A stretch of DNA of 64,000 nt, taken from the NCBI GenBank assembly GCA_949316235.1, contig OX438758.1, forward strand, positions 6,109,731-6,173,730, given 5' to 3'. How positions within the stretch are numbered: the first letter of the stretch is position 1; each line of letters starts with the position of its first letter. Below are positions 44,039 to 53,866 of the stretch, one piece after another. Both the position numbers and the translations under genes were made by a program. The DNA comes from Oegoconia quadripuncta. Taxonomy: Eukaryota > Arthropoda > Insecta > Lepidoptera > Autostichidae. The notes below the pieces were generated by a model. The model was given only the letters and a program-made list of their open reading frames with translations. It had not been told where the DNA came from and did no database searches.

Positions 44039-44380
44039 TATACAACAACAGTAAAATAATGACGATTGGTTTCTAATTGACAGTAAACTGCAAAAGAAAA
44101 AGTTTTATTTCATAATCTTAAATCTGACTACAGAACCTGAATTGGCCTGGGGGTCTACTCTCTAACGAAAATAGCTACGGACGGGTGTAACTTCGGACTT
44201 TTTCTTTTGCAGTTTACTGTCAATTAGAAACCAATCGTCATTATTTTACTTTTGTTGTATATAGTTGGAAATCACAAGTTACTGCAGGTCGCACAGAACG
44301 TCTGAAGTTATGCAAATAAAGGATTCTCAGCAAAAGAAGAAGTCCGAAGTTAAGTAAGTTAGAGAGTATACCCCTGGCTG

Positions 44381-44845
44381 GTTTTATTTAATGATAAGCT
44401 GAGTAACAATAATACCCTAATTTATTGTCGCGATCTAATGAACACGTGATTGTGTTGGTCCACTCCAAAGAATTCCAAATAGAAAAATTGTTCATAAAAA
44501 TTTAAGTTTAAAAACCCACAGCCATATTTCCATACTAGTAATAAAAATGAAACTTTTTAAAAAGAGTGAAATAATATGAATTCCATTTCCCTGGAATCCT
44601 TCGTAATTGCTTTTTATACAATTTGTAATTTAAACAATAGCAGCTGAATTCATGGAAGTTACAATTCTCGTACGATGAACTTACATGGTTTACAAGGGGA
44701 GTGTACAAAATCGTTATTCATGAACGCCAAAATCCATTGTTTCTCCTTTGTAACGCGATTCCAAACTGACAATATTTACAGAGGGCGCTATGGGTAATAT
44801 AAGCCCATGTAAGTCTGAATTCAACCGACGGCCAACGAAAACAGC
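44381..44845. other. Non-coding stretch
   Basis: Nothing recognised. The minus frame beginning at 44965 is RTE and SINE debris. Confidence 0.5.
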
Positions 44846-44849
44846 CGCA

Positions 44850-45650
44850 TTTCCAACTTCCAACTTCGAGTGAGAGGCCAATCGAAGAATCCAACACGAA
44901 TTGACGACCTGTTTGGTGTAGTGGTTAGCAATCCTGATCACTATACCAAAAGGTTGCGGGTTCAAATCCCGCTAAGGGGCATATATTTGTGTGACGAATA
45001 CGGACATGTGTACGCGAGTTAGATGTTTTCATTTATAATAAGTATTTATTTACCAAAATAAAAATGTATTTATGTAGTATATCAACCGTCTGGTATCCAC
45101 AACACAAGCCTATAGTTGCTTACTGTGGAACTAGATGGCGCTGCGTTATGTCTAAGGATATTTATTTCTTATTCATAAAAAAAAATGGGAAGCGTTCGAG
45201 AAACTTCGCACCGTCTTCTTGTCTAAAATACCTCGCTGAAGACGAAAGTCTTTAATCAATGTGTGTTACCAGTGATGACATATAGCACTGCAATGTGGTA
45301 TCTCACTATGGGCCTCATAAGTCAGCTCAGAAACACGCAACAAGCTTTGGAGAGAGCGATGTTCATTTATTATATGTTAAATGTTCTTTGTATTTTATTT
45401 TTGTGTGCAATTAAGAATTTAATAATAATAATAATAATATATCGAATCAGGAATGAAGAAATCCGTAGGTGAACGAATGTCACTGACATAGCCCAGCGGA
45501 TTAGCAAGTTAAAATGGCAGTAGGTAGGGCACATAGTTCGAAGAACCACGTACCGGCAAAAGCAATGCAAGACGTCCACTCACAAGGTAGGCAGACGACC
45601 TGATAAAGTCGCGGGAAATCGCTGGATGTAGGCCGCTACTAACCGGTCAA
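44850..45650 (+). pseudogene. RTE LINE 3' end with SINE-B and a (TAA)n insertion
   Basis: RTE motif pieces (LPVMTYSTAMWYLTMG, RIRNEEIRR) flank a SINE-B (44903-45172) and a short insertion at about 45360-45438 ending in AATAATAATAATAAT. Related to 5884. Confidence 0.75.
44903..45172 (+). repeat. SINE-B copy, full length
   Basis: TTTGGTGTAGTGGTTAGCAA head, GGGTTCAAATCCCGC, tail CTAGATGGCGCTGCGTTATG. Confidence 0.88.
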
Positions 45651-46084
45651 ACTTCAAACTTTAAGCATTTATTTCAACGTAAGATACATGATAACATTTG
45701 TTAAATGTCTATTTAAATCTACTGGAAATAAAAAAAGGTTTATTGCATTTATCTGTCAGTCGGTATGTCCAAGCTACTACCGCTTCGGAAAGGGAAATCA
45801 TCTGTCAGGATCATTGTTGTCCTCTTTTTTTTTAAAAAAAAGTATATAATACAATTTTATAATTTTGGGGAGCTGGTCGAAGTACACCAAGCGTGTTTGT
45901 CATTCAGGTAGTCACAAATTTTATAATAACCGTTTTTTGCTAATGTTATTTAGACATGAACTTTAAATTTTTTTTCAGTTAAATTAATGATATTCTCAGG
46001 TATATTATAAAAGCGTATACAGTGTCCCACTGAGCTTAGTCTGAACATAGGGGTAGCCAATTTGTTCTTATATCTGAAATTTAA

Positions 46085-46158
46085 ACCACTCTAGATTTAA
46101 ATGGGGGAAACCTATATCCAGCAATGGACGTCCTGTAACTGATATTATGATGATGATT
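46085..46158 (+). repeat. LINE 3' terminus with ATGATG tail
   Basis: GGGGGAAACCTATATCCAGC then GACGTCCTGTAACTGAT and ATGATGATG, a very common lepidopteran 3' end. Confidence 0.6.
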
Positions 46159-46397
46159 AATTATTTACTTGACCGGTAGAACAGTCGACTGTCGTTTCGT
46201 GGAGTGTTCCCTTAAATAGGGGTTGTGATTTCTGTAGTTAAATGTTTTTTTAGCTTTAATTTTCTAGATCTACTAGTTAATATCACTGTTGTAACGACGT
46301 TGATTTTCTTCGTAAATAAAATAAAAACTCCTAACCAGCCAGCTCTGAGCAGTACAGTTTTCGTTAAAAGTGGGAATGTTTGCCATACCTGACGACT

Positions 46398-46724
46398 TTT
46401 TTTTTTATGCACAACTTGTTGGTACTTGACCGCAATCACACCTGATGTTAAGTAAAGATGAGGTCGAAGGTGGAAGCGTACTGACACGGAAATTCCAACA
46501 TATTTGGGGGACTGGCTATCTTATCTCTGACAACCGGAACACAACAATGCTATTAACATTGCTGCTTGGCGGCAGATTTAGATAAGATTGTTAGCTAGCC
46601 AGCGGACATTTAAAATGCCCTACCACCAACCAAATCGAGTACTTAACATGTACCCGGCTGGGGATCGAACCGGCGACCTCCGAATCGTAAACCCAATGTT
46701 GTTTACATTGAGCCACGGAGGCGC
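46398..46724 (-). repeat. SINE-A copy, full length
   Basis: T run and ATGCACAACTTGTTGG at the left; GTTTACATTGAGCCACGGAG head at the right. Confidence 0.9.
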
Positions 46725-47002
46725 TTAAAAACGATCCGCCCCGACATTCAATAAAATAACTAATTTAACAATCTGCCTACAACATTAGCCGCTGTCGACT
46801 GTAGGTACAACCCCTTTCTCTTCTGTAATCGAAACTTGACCTTTTTTAATAAGATATCCTGTATTCCTATTATATTATCCGACCCAACTTCAAATGAGAT
46901 TATATTTTATGAAATAAAAATATTTTCATTGTCTACCATGGTCTGAGTGTGACCCTCTTTACCAAAAATAAGAGTATAAGCTGTTTGAATCTAAATTTAG
47001 CA

Positions 47003-47560
47003 ATACATCCTGCTTGGAATAATTTTATCGCGGATATGTTTAATTTGTTTATGCCTCGGCAATTATATACTCACTTTATCGGGGTGAAAATATTCTATGT
47101 TTTAATCCAGGGTATGTTCTACCTATATACTAAAATTCATCCAAATCTGTTCATCCGTTTCGCCGTGATTAAGCAACAAACATCCAAACTTTCACATCTA
47201 CAATATTAGTTAGATTGCACTCTTATATGAAAATCCACTCGAACAAAGTCGCTGTAAAACACTAGTTAAAAGTAAAACTATCGACTTTTGTTAACGATGT
47301 CTATCAGAGAAACATCCCATTTACTAAGCCTCTTAGCTTGAATAATGCGTGAATTTGCTAAATGGTTCGTAAGTAAGAGATTCTGAAAGACAACCTTGTT
47401 CTGATTTTTACCTAATGAACGAGTAGCTTACTTGTACCTACCTACTTACCATATACAAGCTGTCCGCCCGCGGCTTCGTCTGCGTGGAATTTATTTGCCT
47501 TATGTCTTCCTCCAGGTTCCAGATTACCTCTCCCATTCTGTATAAATTTTAACCGACTTC
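47003..47560 (-). mobile_element. Helitron-like element and a second end fragment
   Basis: 47003-47215 has ATAATTTTATCGCGGATATG and CATCCAAACTTTCACATC. 47460-47560 begins GTCCGCCCGCGGCTTCGTCT, another terminus, then TTAACCGACTTCAAAAAGGA. Confidence 0.55.
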
Positions 47561-47825
47561 AAAAAGGAGGTTCGTGATCAGTTGCAAAAGCCGCATGCAC
47601 CGACAGTCAAACATACACAACAGAACAAACAGTGGAAGTGACCGAAATATTATTAGGCAGGTAAGTTAAGGAAAGTACTAATTTCAAATTTGAATTATCT
47701 CCTCGCGGTTAAAGACCCAGTAAAAGAAAAAATGTCAACATTTGAAATTAAACGTAACGTGAATTGGCGCCTTTTAGACCTTCTCCCGCTTTTGAATAGT
47801 GAGGTTTGAATCATTTTAAAGAATT

Positions 47826-48320
47826 GATCAGTTAAATTTTAATAAAAAAGTATTTTGTTAAAAATGAGCTCTTTTCTTCAGTTTGCCGTATATCATTACT
47901 TCCCAGAATTCGTTCCTTATTAGCGACACTATCGAATGGTTTGTCTTTTTTTTTTCACAAAATCAGTTCATTCGATATCCTGGCTAGGAATATTTATTCT
48001 TCAAAAATCCTATGAAGCAGTTTTAGGTTTCATCAAAATCGGGCCTCATAGTTGCGGATTTGGCCTTGCACGCCCATTTGAAAAAAATCACCCTGTATGG
48101 TCAGAGTAGAAAAGGACCAACGTCTATCCCATGGGTGTCGTGTATGGCGACTACGGGATCACGAGATTAACAAGAAAGCCCAATAATGAGCAGCAGCGTC
48201 AATGGTACGAAGCTCCTAAAATATCTGCGATCGCCAACACGCCTTACAGGTACTAAAGATTTTAACCGAAAACCCCTACATGTTTCGTATCAATAGTATT
48301 TTGTAAGGTCACGTAACCAT
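47826..48320. repeat. CACCCTGTAT-end repeat copy 2, then LINE 3' end
   Basis: 47826-48099 matches 30603-30955 (CTTCCCAGAATTCGTTCCTT). 48115-48320 has CCCATGGGTGTCGT and belongs to the GGCGACTAAGGGA family. Confidence 0.6.
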
Positions 48321-48582
48321 CAATCCAGTTTTGTCAATCGGTCCGTGAATGGGAGATTAGTCGGCAATGACGAATAGTGCGTATTGTGTGAAGAGAGTGA
48401 TGGATTGCAGCAAGTTTTAATGTAGGCTTAAATAGGATACAGTTGTTGCTTAAGAATACGAAAAAGTTAGCAAATACCTAAGTAGCTACCTACTTCTTTC
48501 TATTTTTACTGGATTGCGCTACAGCGAAGACGAGGTTGCTTTTCGACGCTTACGTGGGTATGTACATTCAGTGTACTAAGTA

Positions 48583-49864
48583 TCGGGAATTTGTCAATAA
48601 AACAAAAAATACAAATTATTCATCTAAATTTATTTTATCGCCTTCAAAGTAGGCCCCATCGCTTGCAATACAACATCTCCACCGCTTCACCCAGTCTTCC
48701 ATACATTTTTCATAGGCTATTTGCGGTATGGCCTTTAGCTCATTCAGCGAATTTTCTTTTATGGCTTATATCGACTCAAAACGTTTTCCTCGAAGTGGTA
48801 ATTTTAACTTGGGAAATAAAAAAAAGTCAGACGGAGCCATATCAGGTGAATACGGTGCTTGGTCGAGAAGTTTTGTTGAATTTTTCGCTAAAAACTCTTT
48901 CACTATAATGGCTGTGTGTGATGGTGCATTATCATGGTGCAGCATCCATGAGTTGTGTTGCCACAAATCTGGACGTTTTCGGCGGATACTCTGACGCAAA
49001 CGCTTCATGACGCCTAAATAATATTCTTTATTCACTGTTTCTCCCTCTGGAAGGAATTCGGAGTGAACCACACCACGGTAGTCAAAAAAAACTGTCAGCA
49101 TCACCTTGATTTTGGAGCGACTTTGCCGCGGTTTTTTAGGTTTCGGCTCGTTTTCGAGACGCCATTCTGAAGACTGTTGGCTTGTTCGCATGTCGTACTC
49201 ATAAACCCATGTCTCGTCGCCAGTTATTATACGTTTCATAAAGGTCGGATCCGTAGAAGCTCGGGAAACCATGTCTTCAGCGACATGCTTTCGCTGCGCT
49301 TTTTGAACAAAATTGAGCTCTTTTGGAACTAGTCGAGCGGCGACGCGTTTCATGCCTAAAATGTCAATGAGAATGTTGTGGACGGACTTAAAAGATATGT
49401 TCACCTCACTAGCCAACTCTCTCAGACTCATACGTCGATTTTCGAGCACTAGCTTCTTGATTCTGTCGATGTTTTCTTTGGTCGTAGCGGTTGAAGGTCT
49501 ACCAGAACGAGGCAAGTCTACTACTACTTCTCGGCCTTCTTTAAAAGCCTTATACCATTCATAAGCCCTTGTTTTCGATATACACGATTCGCCGTAGGTA
49601 TTTCGCAACATTTTTAGTGATTCACCACATGAAATATCATTTGAAACACAAAATTTAAGGCACACTCTTTGTTCAACAATATTTTCCATTGTAAAAATCG
49701 CCGAGGACTCAAAACTATGACCAACAAAAAGTGTAGTTTAAAACAAATTAAATGACAGATCCCGCTCAAATTTTGCGCGCTAAATCAGTACAGTGCTACC
49801 AACATGCAGTAAAAAAATTAGAACGACCTCTTTTACGCGGGTCTTTTTATTGACATATTCCCGA
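48583..49864 (-). mobile_element. Mariner element, 1282 bp, with TIRs and TA duplication
   Basis: Terminal inverted repeats start TCGGGAAT and match over about 20 of 23 bases at both ends. The TA target duplication is at 48581-48582 and 49865-49866. The length is standard for mariner. It contains the transposase frame with a single nonsense codon. Confidence 0.93.
48766..49689 (-). pseudogene. Mariner transposase, irritans-like, one premature stop
   Basis: This is a cut-and-paste Tc1/mariner transposase that acts at the element's own inverted repeats and TA targets. The N-terminal helix-turn-helix region (about 1-110) contains RSGRPSTATT; RLVPKEL (119-125) stands in for the family's WVPHEL linker. 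The DD34D triad is visible: D158 in GDETWVYEYD, D253 in HHDNAPSHT and D288 in YSPDMAPSDFFLF, with exactly 34 residues between the last two. TVFFDYRGVVHSEFLPEGET and the spacing are like the irritans group (Himar-type). The frame stops at codon 308 (TAA, 48766-48768), yet stays open in the same frame for 49 more codons to TAA at 48616. Loss of the C-terminal 49 residues probably inactivates it. No frameshifts were found, so the copy is young. Confidence 0.92.
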
Positions 49865-50029
49865 TACTTTTTACACAGAGTAGTATGTGAAATTTTTTAT
49901 TCGAAGCATCTCATGATCTTGAATGATTTTTGGAGGTGTTCCTTTTGAGGTGCGCAACTCTAGCAAATACTGTGTACTTTAGATATAGCGTGAATTTGAA
50001 TTCGTATTATTCTCGGGGTAGCTCTTTTT

Positions 50030-50222
50030 CATTTATTTAAAAAGGGCAACCCCAAAGTTTCTTGCTGGTTCTTCTCTGAGGAGACTGCTTAGTGAATGAG
50101 CGATAACTGTATGTCATGACGATTTCAAATGTTATTCTAATAACTTCGGCTTCACCGTCACTTTCCATCAGGTGAGATTGTAGTCAAACGCGAAACCAGT
50201 TTTTAATAAAAAAAAAAAAAAA
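50030..50222 (+). repeat. CR1-type LINE 3' UTR with poly(A)
   Basis: TTTCCATCAGGTGAGATTGT and AAACGCGAAACCAGTTTT then an A run; it matches the 3' ends of the LINEs at 20051 and 27654. Confidence 0.75.
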
Positions 50223-50320
50223 CTTGCGAAATAAAACATTTTTGATGTTGATTTTTTGGTTTCCCCATTTAGTGGTGATTACGAACAACTTCCCCCCAAT
50301 TTTCGATTACCCATGAAAAG

Positions 50321-50566
50321 TAAACTAGCTTCAAGTTAACAATTTTTGCGGATGAATTCGGCTATTGGTTGCTAAAGTAAACTAGCCTTAGTATGTAAGT
50401 TAACAATTTTTGCGGCTGAATTCGGCTATTGGTTGCTAAAGTAAACTAGCTTTAGTATGTAAGTTAACAATTTTTGCGGCTGAATTCGGCTATTGGTTGC
50501 TAAAGTAAACTAGCTTTAGCATGTAAGTTAACAATTTTTGCGGCTGAATTCGGCTGTTGGTTGCTA
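50321..50566 (+). repeat. Tandem array, 64-bp unit, about 4 copies
   Basis: GCTAAAGTAAACTAGC recurs at 50371, 50435 and 50499, with GCTAATGG at 50563, exactly 64 bases apart. The first unit lacks about 11 bases. The array lies inside a CACCCTG-ended MITE. Confidence 0.92.
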
Positions 50567-50569
50567 ATG

Positions 50570-50640
50570 GAAAGTTGTTCGTAATCAGGAATGGATTCAC
50601 CAGTAAACAGGAATTACACGAATAAATTAAACACCCTGCA
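50570..50640. mobile_element. CACCCTG-ended MITE, right part
   Basis: GGAAAGTTGTTCGTAATCAG and AGGAATTACACGAAT match 2857-2925. A possible left end is at 49983 (GCGTGAATTTGAATTCGTAT). Confidence 0.6.
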
Positions 50641-50647
50641 TTGGTGT

Positions 50648-50915
50648 ATACGACCTGTTTGGTGTAGTGGTTAAAAACTCTGCTACTATATCAAATGGTC
50701 GCGGGTTGGAATCCCGCTGGGGGCATATGTTTGTATGATGAATACAGACATGTGTTCCCGAGTTATGGATGTTTTTTATTTATACATGTATTTATTTACA
50801 AAAAAAATATGTATTTGTTTAGTTTATTAACCATCTGGTATCCATAACACAAGTCTAGATGCTTACTGTGGACCTAGATGGCGCTGTGTGTTTGTACAAA
50901 GATATCTATTATTAT
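50648..50915 (+). repeat. SINE-B copy, full length
   Basis: CCTGTTTGGTGTAGTGGTTA head to CTAGATGGCGCTGTGTGTTT and an ATT microsatellite. Confidence 0.88.
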
Positions 50916-51226
50916 TATTATTGGTAACCCTATTATTATAAGGTCATTTCTACGGGAAGAGCCGATTGATCTACTGGAGCGAAAAAAGTACCTTTAACAT
51001 CAAATTATGTTCTTAAAAAAAATCACACGTATTTATAGGACTCTTGACCTGATGGAGAGCATATCTAGCACCGTCAGGTTTTACATAGGGCCAAAAAATA
51101 AAATCCAAAAATTTGAAAACGGCCGGATTTGGCTTAAAATGGCTTGTCCGTTTTCCAGAATTGACTCGTTATTGTTTCATTAACTTTCAAATTAATAACT
51201 TGCTAAATATAATTCTAAATTTCCAT

Positions 51227-51445
51227 CCATCTAGTTCCACAGTAAGCAACTATAGGCTTGTGTTATGGATACCAGATAGTTGATATTTTTTTTGTAAATA
51301 AATAATACTTATTATTAAGAAAACATCCTTAACTCGGGTACACATGTCCGTTTTCATCACACAAACGTATGCCCCTAGCGAGATTCGAACCCGCAACCTT
51401 TTGGTATAGTGGTCAGGGTTGCTAACCACTACACCAAACAGGGTG
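51227..51445 (-). repeat. SINE-B copy (reverse)
   Basis: CATCTAGTTCCACAGTAAGC at the left; AACCACTACACCAAACAGGG head at the right. Confidence 0.87.
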
Positions 51446-51687
51446 TGATAATCATGATGGAGCATTAAAAGCTTGTTTCTAAAAGGATTCTTAATGTTGA
51501 ACTTATATTGCATAGGTTAATTTCAAATAAAACACCTTCCATTTGTTGGAGTAAACAGGAAATGGGAAAGGATGTTGGCGGCGCATTAAAATATTGCAGA
51601 ACAAGACTGTAAGCGTCGCCCCGTCGGAAATGTTACTGTAAAGGTGTAAACACACTATAAACTATTAGGTAAACTGGCCGGGCATTC

Positions 51688-51977
51688 ATGGTTCATTTGC
51701 GCAAAAACTTAAATGCGCGTTAGACAAATACAATGGGTACATATTTTGTTTTATTACAAATATGTCAACCTAACATCGAAGGTTAAGACGGGAGCTCCCG
51801 CCTTAACCTTCTGAACCTGACCAACAGTGTCGGGGTGCCCCGACCCAAATTGCTCGCACGCTACAGCTTAATATGATTACTCAGTCATAGTCGTCATTAT
51901 AATTTCATTCATAATCGCGCAAATGAACATTCGCACTTTTGAGTGTCTCGAAGTTAAGTTTTTGCGCAAATAAACCA
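51688..51977. mobile_element. MITE, about 290 bp, with internal palindromes
   Basis: GGTTCATTTGCGCAAAAACT and inverted GGTTTATTTGCGCAAAAACT ends. The interior holds AAGGTTAAGACGGGAG/CTCCCGCCTTAACCTT (51779-51810) and CGGGGTGCCCCG. Confidence 0.75.
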
Positions 51978-52149
51978 TCTCGCAATTAAACTTTCGAGCA
52001 GTGGTAAGTTTCGCAATATCGTCTTCGCGCTGTTGTCATTCGAGCTTTCGTCTTTCGCTATTGCGTAGTACACCTACTCACAAAAGGTCAGGTGCTCTGT
52101 CAACCATTAACCGACGAAGCATTTGATGAGAGCGGAAGAAGCAAAAGTA

Positions 52150-52230
52150 GTATGTCACGATCGTTGCAAATGGAAATCAATAGTCTCTGCCTACCCCAAC
52201 GGGAAACAGGCGTGAGCATATATGTATATG
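52150..52230 (+). pseudogene. LINE C-terminal fragment
   Basis: Reads DRCKWKSIVSAYPNGKQA, the motif also seen reversed at 11070. Confidence 0.6.
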
Positions 52231-53066
52231 TTTTATAATATGTTTTATAAATTCTGTATTTCTATACCCAATAATTATAAACAGAAATGAATATAAGTAT
52301 ACCTCGCATTATAATATACCTAGAATATATTTGTAGAAGAGCTTAGATAACTTACAATAATGATATATTGTAACTGCATATATTTTTAGGTGATGATTAA
52401 TCAAATTATCAACAAACATGAAAATACAGATAAAAAAGGCAACAATAAACGTTAATAGCTAGTAAAAAGTACTGTACAGATACATACTTTTTACACAATT
52501 TTTTTATGTAAGTATTATTTACCGCTAAACATTATAAAAAGGTTATTTATCTTTTTACTGCCTGAGAACATACGACATAAAACAACTTAAAAAAGTGAGC
52601 TTTAAATTAAATTTATGTAGATTTAGAATGAAAATCAACAAAAATGCCAGACAGACCTAAATTTGTTTAGAGCCAGTGAAGCCTCATATTTGACCAATTT
52701 CAGAAATATTTTTTTCTTTAGTTGTGCATCGTTCCAAATTTCGCAATTCTAGTCAATGGGAAGTATGTGTATAAATTTTGATTACCTGTCAGTCAGTGTC
52801 AGTTAATTCCAAAGGTTAGATTGGTATGTACCTATGTATTGTATATTCCTACAACACTGAAAACACAATACCCGTTAACACACAAAGCATTATGATGACT
52901 CTTGTTCGATCATTACCATTTGTTGGAACATGTTGTCTTGTTAGCAAATGCACAACTGATGATGTCCATTGTCCACCTGGCTCATTTGTGCGCTTATTGC
53001 AATTCGTTGGCATTTCCAATTGTCAATAGATTCTCTCCCTGCCTGCTCTCAATGGCTTTCAATCTC
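52231..53066. other. Non-coding AT-rich stretch
   Basis: Two overlapping plus frames (52826-53117) lack supporting features. Nothing recognised. Confidence 0.45.
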
Positions 53067-53106
53067 GTTTGCTCAGAAATAACAACAAAGTTATTTCTGA
53101 GCAAAC
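53067..53106. repeat. Perfect hairpin, 17-bp arms, 6-base loop
   Basis: GTTTGCTCAGAAATAAC, loop AACAAA, GTTATTTCTGAGCAAAC. Confidence 0.9.
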
Positions 53107-53369
53107 AAATGGCATGAATTTTTTATTTATTAAATTTTTTATATATTTAATATTATATATTTAATATATATGTACTCGTATATAAAAATTTGTGTGTGTT
53201 ATGTAGTCAATAATATATTATATGTTAAACATTTAAATTATCTAGTTATAGTTTGTAGGCTTAGTTTATGTATTTTTATCTTTACGTTATATAATAATTA
53301 CCAACTATAGAATACACCCGTATTGCTACTATTAGTGCAAACCTCACCTACTGGTAGCTTGTATCTTTA

Positions 53370-53507
53370 CCCTAAGGTTTGCATGGAAGAGATCGCTGTG
53401 AGCGATAAGGCCGCCTTTTTGTGCGATTAATGAGGTACGCTGTATTCTTCATGTAGCTTTTGTTAATTGTGCAATAAAGAGTATTTGATTGATTGATTGA
53501 TTGAATT
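53370..53507 (+). repeat. LINE 3' end with (GATT)n tail
   Basis: GGAAGAGATCGCTGTGAGCG, GTGCAATAAAGAG then GATTGATTGATTGA. Confidence 0.65.
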
Positions 53508-53512
53508 GCGCT

Positions 53513-53690
53513 GCGTGGCCAACCCGTCTCTTAGCGTAGGTGTCGCAACGGCGACTAATGGACTTTCCACGGAAAAACATCTATGGATGGGCATGTTTTA
53601 ACGGCGATGGGCTCACCCCCTGTCATGTGTGCATTACTGTATATTTCGTAAGGTTAACCGTATATGGTGTTTCGTCAAAGTGAACAATGC
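53513..53690 (+). repeat. LINE-like 3' end, GGCGACTAAGGGA family
   Basis: CTTAGCGTAGGTGTCGCAAC, GGCATGTTTTAACGGCGATG and ATATTTCGTAAGGTTAACCG. Confidence 0.6.
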
Positions 53691-53694
53691 TTTA

Positions 53695-53866
53695 TTTTGT
53701 AGATCACAACGAAACGGATGAATGAATTTGTATGAAAAGTATATGGTTAGATTATACCCTGGATTAAGACATAGTATATTTTTATCCCGATAAAGTTAAT
53801 AGATAATAAAGAAATTTCCGCGATAAAGTTATTCCACACGGGCGAAGCCGCAGGTGTAAAGCTAGT
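53695..53866 (+). mobile_element. Helitron-like element
   Basis: GATCACAACGAAACGGATGA, TTTTTATCCCGATAAAG and the end GGGCGAAGCCGCAGG with CTAGT at 53866. Confidence 0.6.

Larger units (their letters stand above)
43160..44380. mobile_element. Large foldback element with two nested insertions
   Basis: The right arm (44198-44380) is the inverted copy of a left arm now split into 43218-43286, 43725-43775 and 44039-44101. The loop (44102-44197) is itself a direct copy of the outer left segment (from 43160). The arms share GGTTTCTAATTGACAGTAAA and GCAGTAACTTGTGAT. Confidence 0.82.

Noticed and set aside
48728..49564. Plus-strand frames across the mariner
   Set aside because: Antisense shadows of the transposase on the minus strand.
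50321..50566. 64-bp array considered as a CRISPR array
   Set aside because: The whole unit repeats without unique spacers, inside a MITE in insect DNA.
52826..53117. Overlapping plus frames of 67-71 residues
   Set aside because: One runs into the perfect hairpin; no signal peptide or motif support.
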